DNA of 64,000 nucleotides from Symbiodinium natans (GCA_905221605.1 CAJNDS010002213.1:1078934-1142933); one strand, 5' to 3'; shown: positions 19,996 to 30,288, numbered from the stretch's first letter. Program-made: numbers and translations. The notes: generated by a model not told the origin, from the sequence alone.

Positions 19996-20224
19996 TTTTA
20001 GGGTACCCTACGCCCTAAACCCAGCTAGCTTCCTCAACGGACCCATTCCACCCTGTCGTTCTCTCACCAGGCTAGGATAGGCTGAAGTTCACAAAGTGCC
20101 CACAGCAGATACTGGTTTGAGCTCATTTGCCAGGAGGCTATGAGAAATTGCAGTCATTACCTCAACCATACCGCCGCTGACCCTGGATTTCCTGAGTCTC
20201 AAACATTTACCTGCGTAGGCCCTT

Positions 20225-20311
20225 GGGGCATGACTTATTTTTCCTTGATTGGGTTTAACAGGATCATATTATCCAGGAATATTTTCAGAGGGGTTTAAGG
20301 GCCTTCCTGGT
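20225..20311. repeat. Dispersed repeat, family G copy
   Basis: Contains TTGATTGGGTTTAACAGGAT and TATTTTCAGAGGGGTTTAAG; related sequence at 11066-11140 and 59159-59275. It directly precedes an exon candidate. Confidence 0.5.
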
Positions 20312-20318
20312 ACTCAAG

Positions 20319-20407
20319 AGTGGCCCCAACACCACACTGCGGCAACGCGCGCCCCTGACAGCTTCCAGTACGTTCAGCAAGCATGTCGGCAGCGCATGGC
20401 AGCCCAA
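20319..20407 (+). CDS. Exon candidate, Gln/His-rich
   Basis: After GTACTCAAG the frame reads EWPQHHTAATRAPDSFQYVQ then QACRQRMAAQ. CCCTAAA copies begin right after it, an exception to the orientation rule. Confidence 0.5.
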
Positions 20408-20972
20408 AACCCTAAAACCTTACACCCTAAACCCGAAACCCTAAACCCGAAACCCGAAACCCTAAACCCTAAACCCTAAACCCTAAACCCTAAACCCTAA
20501 ACCCGGGGTTACAGGCTTGGTGGGCCTTGAGGCTTCATAAGGGTTTGGGAAGCGGGAGCCTCTGGGGACCATGGGTTGGGTTTCGGGTTTCCGGGTTAGG
20601 GTTTAGGGTTTAGGGTTTCGGGTTTAGGGTTTAGGGTTTAGGGTTTAGGGTTTAGGGTTTAGGGCAACAACCCCCAAACCTCCAATCTGCCACCTCTGAA
20701 CCCTCTACAAAAGCTGAACCCTAAGCCTTCAACCCGGAACCCTAAACCCAGTCTCCCTTCCTCCACACCCCTAAGCCCCTGAACCAAAAGCTTCTGTTAT
20801 CCAAGAAAACACCCCAAAAAGCCGTACCTGCAGGGATTTGGGAATCTGGATAGGGCTGAGGGTTTTCGCGGTTTTGGAGAGGTTCAGGGTTCAGGTTTCG
20901 GGCTTCAAGGGCCATCCGGGTTAGGGTTTTAGGTCAGAGTTTCCACTTAGCTCCCAGTCAGCTTAGTCCAAG
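20408..20972. repeat. CCCTAAA then TTTAGGG, spacer
   Basis: CCCTAAA 20410-20503, TTTAGGG/TTTCGGG 20578-20665, then single-copy spacer with degenerate copies. Confidence 0.65.
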
Positions 20973-21055
20973 GCACTGGACCATCCGTGTCCCCTGGGCC
21001 CAGCATGCGGCCACCAAGCCCCCAAGCGTCTCCCAGGAGCGCAAGTGGCCGGGGG
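20973..21055 (+). CDS. Exon candidate, unknown protein
   Basis: Acceptor TTAGTCCAAG; the frame reads WTIRVPWAQHAATKPPSVSQ then ERKWPGG; donor GTCGAG at 21056. A second frame over the same bases is also open, so the frame is likely but not certain. Confidence 0.45.
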
Positions 21056-21339
21056 GTCGAGGTTGCTGAACCCTAAACCCTAAACCCTAAACCCTCAACC
21101 CATGAACCCTAAACCCTTAACCCATGAACCCTAAAGTTTGGCCCTAAAGCCCTACAAACCCTAAAAACAAGCCCTAAAGCCCTCCAAAGCCTACAACCCT
21201 GCAAGCCCTAACCCCTGCAAACCCCGGACCCTTAAGATCCTCACAGCTTCTAACCCTAAACCCTAAACCCCTAAACCCTAAACCCTAAACCCTAAACCTT
21301 AAGCCCTAAACCTTAAGCCCCATAACCCTCTTGTCGCCC

Positions 21340-21724
21340 ATGGAGGATCCCCCAGAGCCACCAGCGATTCCACCGCCGCCGCCGCCGCAGGGCGCGGCGT
21401 GGCAGTAAGTGTCCCAAAAAAAGGCCGCAGAGGGTGTGGGGGCTTAGGGTTTTAGGGTTTAGGGTTTGGGGGCTCAGGGTTTTCAGGGGTTTGGGGGGTT
21501 TAATTGGTTTAAGGGGTTTAGGGTGTAGAAGTGGGCCTGCGTTTGTGGGATTCTGAACTCGGCAGGCCCTTGGGATAGTTCTCTGCTCCCTTGCTGGGCT
21601 TACTTGATGAGCTTTTTTTGTTCAAGAGTGCTGGGGCCAGGGCGCACCGATGGTCCGGAGCCGTGGGCTTCTAAGGTGAGGTTTAGGGTTTAGGGTTTGG
21701 GGTTGAGGGTTGAGGGTTTGGGGT

Positions 21725-21797
<73 letters not shown>

Positions 21798-22881
21798 CTG
21801 TCTAGGGTTCGACGGGCTTCGAGGTTTTGACCCCCTGAAGCCCCCTAGGCTGGTCCACACCGTTCAATGTTTGGGTTCGGTGTTTGGGTTTTAGGGTTTA
21901 AGGTTTGGGGTTCAGGGTTTAGGGTCACCTAAACACTTAACGGGAGTTCTCCTAGCAAGCGTCCGTGGGCCGACCGGCAGCCATTCAGGATCATTTAGTG
22001 GCAGGATTGTTGGGAAGGCTCCCAGACTGGCACGTGCACCCAGCTCCATCACTGACGATTCGGTGGGTCTAGTTTCGTCATTGCTAGAACTTAAAGGCCC
22101 AAGATCCTCTAGACCCTACTGAACCCTAAAAAAGGGTCTTGGGTTTCTTCTTTGAATATATCTGCAGTTGAAACCGGTGCAGCAATGGGCTCCACAAGAC
22201 TCTGCCGGAAGCCCAGCAAAAGTTGCTTTGGGTGCATTTTTCTCGTCGGGTTCTTTCACAGTTGCGGGTTGAGGGGGTGCGCTGCCACGCCCAGTGCTTG
22301 GAGAACCAGTGCTTTGCGCAAGCACCTTTGCGCTATATGATATGGCTCGCAGCTAAACCCTAAACCCTAAACCCTAAACCCTAAACCCTAAACCCTAAAC
22401 CCTAAACCCTAAACTCTAAACCCTAAACCGTAAACCCTAAACCGTAAACCCGAAAGCCTAAAGCCTAAAGCCTAAAGCCTAAAGCCTAAAGCCTAAAGCC
22501 TAGAGCCTAAAGCCTAAAGCCTAAAGCCTAAAGCCTAAAGCCTAAAGCCTAAAGCCTAAAGCCTAAAGCCTAAAGCCTAAAGCCTAAAGCCCTAAAGCCC
22601 TAAAGCCCTAAAGCCCTGAAGCCTAAAGCCTAAAGCCTAAAGCCTAAAGCCTACAGCCTCAAGCCTCAAGCCTCAAGCCTCAAGCCTCAAGCCTCAAGCC
22701 TCAAGCCTCAACCCTAAACCCTAAACCCTAAACCCTAAACCCTAAACCCTAAACCCTAAACCCTAAACCCTAAATCCTAACCCTCCCCAGCCCATCATCG
22801 GCTCATGAGAAGGAATTTCACGAGCAACTCAGCACCCTAGGTCCGTCCCTGGAGGAAGTCAAGGACGAGAAGGCACACTGA
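21340..22881 (+). CDS. Multi-exon gene model, proline-rich start, unknown function
   Basis: Exon 1 (21340-21404): ATG then MEDPPEPPAIPPPPPPQGAA, donor GTAAGT. Exon 2 (21627-21675): acceptor TTTTTTTGTTCAAG, frame VLGPGRTDGPEPWASK, donor GTGAGG; the phase fits exon 1. Exon 3 starts at 22262 (acceptor GTTCTTTCACAG, phase 0) with Cys-rich VRCHAQCLENQCFAQAPLRY; an alternative acceptor at 22168 opens a different frame. Last exon (22791-22881): acceptor CCCTCCCCAG, SAHEKEFHEQLSTLGPSLEE then VKDEKAH and TGA. Exons 1 to 3 join in phase; the link to the last exon is not proven. The introns hold telomere-like arrays. No known domain recognised. Confidence 0.55.
21680..21796 (+). repeat. TTTAGGG changing to TTGAGGG array
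   Basis: Two or three TTTAGGG copies followed by about 14 near-perfect TTGAGGG units, just downstream of a GTGAGG donor. Confidence 0.85.
22353..22785 (-). repeat. Compound array: CCCTAAA, AAAGCCT, CTCAAGC, CCCTAAA
   Basis: CCCTAAA units (22353-22445), about 25 units of the 7-base variant AAAGCCT (22450-22650) with a short run of 8-base AAAGCCCT, eight CTCAAGC units (22654-22710), then CCCTAAA again. Each variant is internally uniform. Confidence 0.85.
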
Positions 22882-23998
22882 ACAGTGTTTTAGGATTCAG
22901 GGTTTAGGGGGTTTAGGGTTTGGGGTTTAGGGTTTAGGGTTCAGGGTTTAGGGTTTAGGGTTTGCTGTTGAATGGGGATTCGCGGTTTAGGGTTGAGGGT
23001 TTTTATTGGAATGCCCGTAGAAATTCTCCCAAGCACAAAGCCCTGAACCCGTAAAAGGCTTTGGGCTTTTAGGGCTTTAGTGTTTTTGTGGGTTTAGGGT
23101 TGGGACGTTTCCGCGTATGGTAACATCAACCGGCTTCACGCAGGGCGACAGTCACGGTGGCTCCCTGTGTCTAAGTTTGGAACCATGGGGGTCCCTTAAT
23201 CTTGTTGAAGTGTATAAAAGGGCTGTACAACAAGGAAAATAAGGGTTGCAGTCCAGAGGAACCTCCTAAGTTCAGGGATTCGGGTGCGGGATATGGGTCC
23301 TAGGGTTAACGCTTGAGGGTTTAGGGTGTTTAGGGTTCAGGGTGCAGGGTTTAGGGTTTAATTACGATCCAGGTTTTGGGTTTGATTGCGGGGCGTTGGG
23401 CTCGTAAGGCAGGCTGCGAGTTGGGACTGGAGGCTTCACGTTGAGGGATTTAGGGATTTAGGGAGCCAGGTTTTGGGGATGTAGGGAATGTAGGGAGCGA
23501 GGAATTGAGGGAATTTAGGGATGTAGGGATGTACACGTAGGGAATTCACGGTTTTAGGTGTGGCAGTTTGGGTCTTAGAGTTGGGTGCAAGCCCCTGCAA
23601 GAAGCAAGGAGCAAGCTGCCAGCCCTTCTGCACCCCATCCTCAAGGGATGAAGACTCGTACCCCTAAGGTTGTACCCCTACAGGTTCCCCTAAATATACT
23701 CCCCATATTATGAATATGGCCCCAAAGGTACAACCTGAAGGGTCCAATGTAGAACCCCTAGATCTCTGCGGTTGAAGGTTTGAAGTTGTAGGGTTTGGGA
23801 TTCAGGGTCTTAGGTTTGTTGCTTTTTGGTTTGGGGATTTAGGAACCCTAAACCTTCAACCTTGGACCCTAAACCCTAAACCCTAAACCCTAAACCCTAA
23901 ACCCTAAACCCTAAACCCTAAACCCTAAACCCTAAACCCTAAACCCTAAACCCCTGGGCCCTAAGCCCTAAGCGCTAAGCCCTAAACCGTGGAGCCAG
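22882..23998. other. Repeats, single-copy spacer and a short inverted element
   Basis: TTTAGGG (22895-22965), spacer, ATGTAGGG/TTTAGGG-like G-rich sequence (23440-23540), and CCCTAAA x 11 (23868-23955). No exon with adequate support. Confidence 0.5.
23667..23736. mobile_element. Small inverted-repeat element
   Basis: Ends AGGTTGTACC and GGTACAACCT are exact complements about 50 bp apart. Could be a short MITE or an intron hairpin. Single copy here. Confidence 0.45.
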
Positions 23999-24052
23999 GC
24001 AGTTCCTGTTGAGGAAGAGAAGACCGAGCACGATGAGGACTCGGAGGGATGA
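23999..24052 (+). CDS. Terminal exon, acidic tail
   Basis: Acceptor GTGGAGCCAG; the frame reads AVPVEEEKTEHDEDSEG and TGA at 24050-24052. A highly acidic C-terminus, strongly biased third bases. CCCTAAA x 11 lies upstream. It may close a gene whose other exons were not identified. Confidence 0.55.
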   Translation, partial: AVPVEEEKTEHDEDSEG

Positions 24053-24461
24053 TTGAATTCTCCCAGGGCTCGAGGTCGAAGGGCTTTAGGGGTTTAGGGT
24101 TTAGGGTTTAGGGTTTAGGGTTTCGGGTTTCGGGTTTTCGGGTTTAGGATTTAGGATTTGAGGAGGTGTGAGGACCTATTGGCCGGGGCTTATCGCAATC
24201 AAGATGGCGGGATCGCGAAGAGTAGTTTGTGGCATGTTTTGGCATGTTGTGGCCAGATTGCCGGCATGACAGTGAAGCCGTCTGGGATTTTTCCAAGATA
24301 CCTGAATCCCTACACCCAACCCCTAAACCCTAAACCCTAAACCCTAAACCCTAAACCCTAAACCCTAAACCCTAAACCCTAAACCCTAAACCCTAAACCC
24401 TAAGCCCTATCAAAGGAAGCCCCCAATTTAACGCTACTCCCCAAAATGGTACCCCCATAAG
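24053..24461. repeat. TTTAGGG copies, spacer, CCCTAAA array
   Basis: TTTAGGG/TTTCGGG 24085-24150, an open stretch 24158-24300 with weak coding character, then CCCTAAA x 12 (24322-24408). Confidence 0.6.
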
Positions 24462-24526
24462 CTTCAAGAACCCGCCCGCCGCATTCGGGTTCGGCGGCAT
24501 TGAGGAATCTGGTGTTCCGGCCTTGG
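24462..24526 (+). CDS. Exon, Gly/Phe-rich
   Basis: Acceptor CCCATAAG; the frame reads FKNPPAAFGFGGIEESGVPA then L; donor G|GTACCC. CCCTAAA upstream, TTTAGGGG downstream. Confidence 0.5.
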
Positions 24527-24534
24527 GTACCCCT

Positions 24535-24891
24535 TAGGGTTTAGGGTTTAGGGGTTTAGGGGTTTAGGGGTTTAGGGGTTTAGGGGTTTAGGGGTTTAGG
24601 GGTTTAGGGGTTTAGGGGTTTAGGGGTTTAGGGGTTTAGGGGTTTAGGGGTTAGGGTTTAGGGGTTTGGGGTTTCGGGTTTAGGGTTTAGGGTTTAGGGT
24701 TTAGGGGGTTCCGACGGCTTGAACTTAGGGCTCCTGATGGAGTACCACGAACCCCAAAGGCTCGTCCCTGAACCTCAACCCTAGTAAGCCTTCCTAAGCC
24801 CTACAACCCCTAAACCCTAGACCCTAGACCCTAAACCCTAAACCCTAGACCCTAGACCCTAAACCCTAAACCCTAAACCCTAAACCCTGAG
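24535..24891. repeat. TTTAGGGG array then CCCTAAA/CCCTAGA copies
   Basis: About 20 units, mostly the 8-base TTTAGGGG (24535-24705), then C-rich units (24805-24888) up to the next exon: an inverted pair within one presumed intron. Confidence 0.85.
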
Positions 24892-24993
24892 CTTGTTTGC
24901 ACTCTGTGCGCGAGAGGAGCCCGTTCACAAGTTCCGGTCCATTGCGTGGGGCGCTGCGGGGTGCCCGGAGTTGCCCCTGCAACCCAAAAGGAG
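24892..24993 (+). CDS. Exon, unknown protein
   Basis: Acceptor CCCTGAG formed at the end of the repeat; the frame reads CAREEPVHKFRSIAWGAAGC then PELPLQPKR; donor AG|GTATGG. HKFRSIAWG faintly recalls WD-repeat proteins of the Sec31 type, but no repeat unit can be completed, so no function is assigned. Confidence 0.6.
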
Positions 24994-25366
24994 GTATGGG
25001 GGTGAGGGTTTAAGGGTTTAGGGTTTGTAGGGTTTAAGGATTATAGGGTTCAGGGTTTCGGGTTTAGGGTTTGGGGTTTAAAGGGTACAGGTTTGCGGGG
25101 TGACTAGGGGTTTAAGGTCGACAAACACTCCTTGCCACTTGAGTTTCCGTGAGGAGGTAGACAGTAGAGAGTCCTAATCGTTGAAGAGGGGCCCCCCAAT
25201 CGGCAAAAAATCGCTTCTAGACAGTCGGGTTCAAGTGGCTTGTTTCATCTTACTTGCGTTGTATGACCACAAAGGTTTGTTCAGAATCTCCTCTGCTTAA
25301 GGGGATGTTCCTTTCTTAAGCGGTTTCGGAATCCCAAATCCCAAGCCCTGAACCCTGAATTCCCAG

Positions 25367-25471
25367 TATCGACGCCTTTGGTTCGGGTCTAAGGGCGCCT
25401 CGATGCTGGCCTACGGCGTGGTCGAGACCTTGGCGCAAGGAGCGCACGAAGTTTGGCACTCGAAGCCCTAG
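25367..25471 (+). CDS. Terminal exon, unknown protein
   Basis: Acceptor GAATTCCCAG; the frame reads YRRLWFGSKGASMLAYGVVE then TLAQGAHEVWHSKP and TAG at 25469-25471. Well coded. May belong with the exons at 24462 and 24892, but phases do not join directly. Confidence 0.6.
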   Translation, partial: YRRLWFGSKGASMLAYGVVETLAQGAHEVWHSKP

Positions 25472-25814
25472 CCTAAACCCTGACGGGCAGAGGCGGATGT
25501 TTCCCCTCCAAAGGCGCCGATATTGACTCAAGCCCTCTCAACAAAGTCGTCGGAGGTGAGGGTGCCCTGGCTGGTCCGTCTTAGCGGATGAAATGACTAG
25601 AGTGGGGCCTGTTTTGCAATACCCATCGCGGGGCCCTAGATGAACGAGGGCATGTACCAGGTGGCCATTTCCCCAAAAAAGCGGTACCTCTTTTCTGCCC
25701 CAAAGAGAATAGACTCCAATTGAAGGGACCCGCAAGAAGGGTACCCCTATTTTCGGAACCCTCCTCTGTGGCTCAGAGTGTCAGGCGCGGGCGTCCTACT
25801 CATAGGTGTCTGCC

Positions 25815-28070
25815 ATGGCGCACATCGATTGGAACAGTCGGGACTACCCGGGGAGCTACCAGCCAGTGCAGCTGGACGCTTCCAAGTACACGATCCCCTG
25901 CGGCTGGCTGGATTGGTGGAGCAACTTGCCCAGCCAACAGCTGAACTTCAAACTTTTTCGTGGGTTTCCTGATTATAAGTAATTAGGAATAATAGAGTCT
26001 GGCCTGTATAAGTAATTAGGAATAATAGAGTCTATATCCTTTTTCCTATTCCTTGGCCATTGGAGAAGCAAGGCAAGCGATCGTGTCTCTGCTGCTGCTG
26101 CTTCCCTGCCGCGCAGTGCATCAACGGGCGCTGCAACCCGTGCCTCGCCCAGCGGGTGGATGCACTGGATCCGGAGATCTACAAGGAAACCCTGCAGATT
26201 CCGACCTTCTGCCCGGAGGACCCCCCCCTGGGTTCTTAGGGAAGGAGGGAAGTAGGGGGCCTATATATAGACTGTTTAAAGGGGTTCTATAGGGTACCTC
26301 CTTCCCTCGTGCCCTACTAAGAACTTGCGAGAGGAGATGAAAGGAGTCTGGTGGCTGGAGGACAACCTTGCGCATGAGGCGTTGGTGATCTTCAATGATG
26401 CCAAGTGGCAGCAGTCGGAGGATCGTAACAACAGGGGGGAGGGGTGGTGGAAAGAGAGTGTTTTCGCATCGCTGAATTCTTGTGCTGGGCTGATCCTCAA
26501 AGTTAAGTGGCTTCCAGTGCCCTTCCCCCTTTGCTCCCTAAACCCTAAACCCTACACCCCGAACCCCAAACCCCAAACCCCAAACCCTAAAAACCCTTAT
26601 TTTTGGGGCGTCCTTCTGAGAGGACCCCGGCATCTGGTATTGGCAGCATGACCTGCCCCAGACCTGGTTCCGTGACCTCACACTCTTCGGGTACATCCTC
26701 GGCATCGGCAACTCAGTGGTTTTTAGGGTTTAGGGAGTTTAGATGAGTTTAGGGTTCAGGGTTCAGGGTTTAGGGTTTAGGTTTAGGGTTTAGGGTCTGG
26801 ATGAGTGTACTTTACACTTTTTCGGGTACTATACTCCCCCATAGAACTGAAAGTGTACACTTTCCCTGGGGCTTGTGAACTCAGCAACTAAGGCAATTCT
26901 TGGAGGATGACGAACTCGGACTGGACCAAAGAGTGGCAGGGTTTTGTGCCGATCTGGTTCAACTTCGACCAAGGCAAGGCCTACTTCAAGGACAACGACT
27001 GGATCTTCAGGAGTGGGTCTCTGCATGAACCCCCCCGCCCCCTGGCCCTAAACCCTAAACCCTAGACCCCAGACCCTAAACCCGAAACCCTAAACCTCAA
27101 ACCCCAAACCTCAAACCCCAAACACCAAACCCCAAACCCCAAACCCTAAACCCCAAACCCCAAACCCTAAACCCCAAACCCATCAAACCAAGCCCAAAAA
27201 GGCCCTAAGCCCGAAACCCGAAGCCCCGCAAAGCCTGTGAGGATCAGCGCGGATGAGTGGCAAAAGGCGGCTACACAAGCCGGTCCTGGGCAGCCGGGGG
27301 CGGACGAGGTCACCTACATGTATCGATGGCGGAAGGCTGAGTGGGGCATGGTGTGTGGGCTTTTTGTCCTAAATACCTCCTTTGCGGATCCTTTCCGGGT
27401 TGAGGGTTTGGGGTTTAGAAGTAGGTTTCGAATTCTTTGGCGGGAGCGTTGCAGAATATCAAAGCAAAATGCCTGGACGATCATGCTGGTTGTACCAAGA
27501 AGCGGGTTGTAGCTTGGGAACGAATGTGAAAAGTCACCCTGAACCCTAAACCCTAAGCCCTAAAGCCTAAACCCACCTATACAGCATCTTCATACTGGAG
27601 GTCGCAATTGCTGTACCGTTTCTGGGGTCTCCATTCGAGCGCTAGCTTCCTAAACCCAACCCCAAACCCCAAACCCCAAACCCCAAGCCCCAAACCCCAA
27701 ACCCTAATTAAGCCCTAAACCCTCAACTCAACCCGACTTCTTAGAACCACAGGGTGCCGTGCTGAGTAGGGCTACGCAGGGCACGGGCCCCGCTTCCCTT
27801 CAGCCCCCGAGGCCCTAAAATCCCTTCGAAGCCGGAAGGCCCCTAAAAGCCGAGAAGCCTCTGAGCCCCTCAAAGCCCCTGAAAGCCTGCCCCCTAGATC
27901 CTACAAGGCGGTTTAGGGTGACCCTAAACCCTAAACCCTAAACCCTAAACCCTAAACCCTAAACCCTAAACCCTGAATCCTCAACCCTGAACCCTAAACC
28001 CTAAACCCTAGAGGTGATTCGCGGAGACGGCTCCCTGACCCCGGCATGGGATGAGTTGAAGCTTGGTTGA
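25815..28070 (+). CDS. Seven-exon gene for a small Trp/Cys-rich protein of unknown family
   Basis: Exon 1 starts at ATG 25815 (CTGCCATGG): MAHIDWNSRDYPGSYQPVQL, later CGWLDWWSNLPS. Exon 2 26117-26231 (acceptor TTCCCTGCCGCGCAG): CINGRCNPCLAQRVDALDPE, later FCPEDPP. Exon 3 26332-26424: EEMKGVWWLEDNLAHEALVI, donor GTAACA. Exon 4 26621-26718: IWYWQHDLPQTWFRDLTLFG. Exon 5 about 26906-27016: DWTKEWQGFVPIWFNFDQGK. Exon 6 27242-27350: ISADEWQKAATQAGPGQPGA, later RWRKAEWGM. Exon 7 28014-28070: VIRGDGSLTPAWDELKLG, TGA. Joins 2-3, 3-4, 5-6 and 6-7 keep phase; joins 1-2 and 4-5 are unresolved (a non-GT donor is possible). Product about 250 residues with many Trp and a CxxxxCxxC cluster, no signal peptide seen. 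No known domain recognised. Confidence 0.7.
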
Positions 28071-28840
28071 CTCGAACCGTGGGATATGTGGGGGTTTAGG
28101 GTTTGGGGTTTGGGGTTTAGGGTTTGGGGTTTGGGTTTTAGGGTGGTTAGAGTATTTTGGGGTATGTTCCGGGATGCAGGATGTTTTCAGAGGGCTCCAT
28201 TAAAGAAATTGAGCTTAGGGTTTATACGGTTTAGGGTTCAGGGGTTAGGGGTTAAGGGTGCGTGGGTTTACGTGCTTTAGTTTTCTACACGTGGTTGCCG
28301 ATTGCCTTTGGCAGTTTTCGAAGCATGTGATCATCTAATGCCAGCTGCCCCTGGTAAACGAGAAAAACGTCCACGCCTCTCTAGCCCTGACTCGCGGAGA
28401 CTCGAACACGTGCCGGGAGAGCAAACTCCTCAAACGTGAGAGTCCAAGCCAGTAACCTGCTTGAGACAGAAAAGTTGACAGTATGAACAGCCATGTGGGT
28501 TACCTTCGCAGGCATACCGTTGTGACAATGGAGATGCTTCAACTTCGCACTGTTGTTTCGACTTCGCCCCGACGCGCTCAACGAATGGCGAACGCTTGCC
28601 CTTGCTAGCAAGCAAGAGTACCCTTGGGACTTTCTTTGAAGAAGGTCGTGTAGCGCAAGCCGCTCAATTGTTTCGGGTCACGTGGGCTCACATGTCACAC
28701 GCCCAGTTAGACGTACCATTGGATCTCCCATGCACGTGGGCATTCAGATTCATGATAGTCTTCACCATACATTTACGGTTTCGGGTTTCAGGTTTCGGGT
28801 TTAGGGTTTAGGGCTTAGGATTTAGCCTAATATCCCCTAA
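28071..28840. other. Spacer, no confident gene
   Basis: TTTAGGG/TTTGGGG copies (28090-28140), then about 500 bp of balanced composition (28270-28770) with no telomere-like repeats and no coding support on either strand. A tRNA T-loop-like stretch near 28398 was examined and rejected. Confidence 0.5.
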
Positions 28841-29595
28841 ACCCCTAAGAAGCCCAATACCCCTCGAGGACCTCAACCCTGAAGCCTAAAGGACAAACCT
28901 TAACCTCTTGAACCCTAATTTCATATACCATACGTACTTGCGGGCGAAAATGCGAAAATGCGAATGATGCTTACGGGTCTGCAAAGAAAGCCTCATTCCT
29001 GACTCTTGGCCATACATTTTATTTTTCTACATTTCAAAGCGTAAACCTATAGACTCTAAACCCCAAAACCCTTCACCCGAAACTCCCAAACCTCCAAACC
29101 CCCAAACCCCTCAACCCGAAACCCCCTAAACCTTAACCCCTTAACCCCTAAAACCTCAACCCGAAACCCCATTCCTTAACCCCTTAACCCCGAAACCCGA
29201 AACCCGATACCCGCAAACCTCTCGCTCCCAGACAGCTGAGGAAGGAGGCCATGCTCCGGCCTCCAAAGAACCTTGGTCAAACACCAAGGGTTCAGAGTTT
29301 AAGGGTTTAGGGTTTAGGGTTTAGGGTTTAGGGTTTAGGGTTTAGGGTGTAGGGTTTAGGGTTTAGGGTTTAGGGTTCAGCGTTTAGGGTTTAGGATCTT
29401 TAAGGTGTTCAGGGTTCAGCGTGTAGGGTTTGGGATGTTTAGGGTGTTCAGGGTTCAGCGTTTAGGGCTTAGGATGTTTAGGGGTTTTAGAAGGCTTAGG
29501 GTTTAGGGTTTAGGGTTTAGGGTTTAGGGTTTAGGGTTTAGGGTTTAGGGTTTAGGGTTTAGGGTTTCAGGAGGCTTAGGGTTTAGGGTTGGAAG
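28841..29595. repeat. C-rich degenerate copies then long TTTAGGG stretch
   Basis: CCCCTAAAC/CCCGAAAC variants 29050-29215, then TTTAGGG with diverged units (29300-29590), including several copies of TTCAGCGTTTAGGG. Confidence 0.75.
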
Positions 29596-29688
29596 GTGTT
29601 CGCCGGGTTGGGCGCCGGTTGCTGGGGGCTCGTGGTCGTCTCGGAAGCAGAGGGCTCCTCCCCGTGCCCCCTCATGATGCTCTCAACC
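29596..29688 (+). CDS. 31-codon exon, phase 0 at both ends
   Basis: Acceptor TTGGAAG, donor GTAAAT. The frame reads VFAGLGAGCWGLVVVSEAEG then SSPCPLMMLST. The hydrophobic GLGAGCWGLVVV could be a membrane or core strand. TTTAGGG upstream and C-rich copies downstream, opposite to the usual orientation. Confidence 0.6.
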
Positions 29689-29873
29689 GTAAATCCTAAG
29701 CCCTATCACCCAAAACCCTAAACCCTAATCCCTAAACCCAAAACCCGAAACCCGAAACCCTAAACCCTAAACCCTAAACCCTCAGTTCCGCAACTTTGTA
29801 GCCAGCAAGCCGCAACCCTAACTCCACCCTGAAGCTTCGAAGGCCGAAATCGATTTTTCGAAGGGTTCCCAGC

Positions 29874-29963
29874 TTTGTGGTGCTTTACTGTAACTTTAGA
29901 TCCTTAGCCTTTTTGGGTTTTTTGGGTTTCTTAAGAAGGCAGCGAAAAATTGAATTTGTAGCG
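29874..29963 (+). repeat. Dispersed repeat, family H copy 1
   Basis: About 90 bp shared with 45847-45938, including GTAACTTTAGATCCTTA and TGGGTTTCTTAA. In the other copy GTAACT is the splice donor of a good exon, so this family may be intron-forming. Confidence 0.7.
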
Positions 29964-30028
29964 CCAAGCCAGGGTTATAAAATGGGGCCATCCCTTGAGC
30001 CCACAAGACCTAGGTGGGTTGAAGCTCA

Positions 30029-30198
30029 CGGAGGAACTGCTTCGGTCCCTGAACCCTAAACCCTAAACCCTAAACCCTAAACCCTAAACCCTAAACCCTA
30101 AACCCTAAACCCTAAACCCTAAACCCTAAACCCTAAACCCTAAACCCTAAATAGATTTCTTAGGAAGAGAACTTGCGGAGGAACTGCTTCGATCCCTG
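30029..30198. repeat. CCCTAAA array bounded by 23-bp direct repeats
   Basis: 14 CCCTAAA units (30052-30150) lie between CGGAGGAACTGCTTCGGTCC (30029) and CGGAGGAACTGCTTCGATCC (30176). The match extends to 23 bp with one mismatch. This is what an insertion that duplicated its target would leave. Confidence 0.8.
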
Positions 30199-30288
30199 GT
30201 GCCCTTGCTGGCCTCTGTGCGTCCCCTCCGCCGAGCGGAACATTGCGAACTGGACCACTCTTGGCACGACTTTTGTTGTTATTGGGGT
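30168..30288 (+). CDS. Exon candidate, frame ambiguous
   Basis: Two frames are open and well coded: NCFDPWCPCWPLCVPSAERN with later NWTTLGTTFVVIG, and EELLRSLVPLLASVRPLRRA. The first is Cys/Trp-rich. TTTAGGG copies follow. The first 30 bases overlap the right-hand direct repeat beside the array. Confidence 0.4.

Noticed and set aside
22168-22272. Exon reading LKPVQQWAPQDSAGSPAKVA with a stop at 22270
   Set aside because: It has a good acceptor, but weaker third-base bias than the overlapping exon starting at 22262, whose polypyrimidine tract lies in this segment; kept only as an alternative.
24892-25471. Sec31-type WD-repeat gene
   Set aside because: Only HKFRSIAWG resembles a WD strand; no complete WD unit or Trp-Asp pair is visible, so no function was assigned.
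28385-28470. tRNA or tRNA-derived SINE on the minus strand
   Set aside because: A GTTCGAGTCTC T-loop-like string is present, but the T-stem does not pair and no acceptor stem or D-arm could be folded. A covariance-model scan would settle it.
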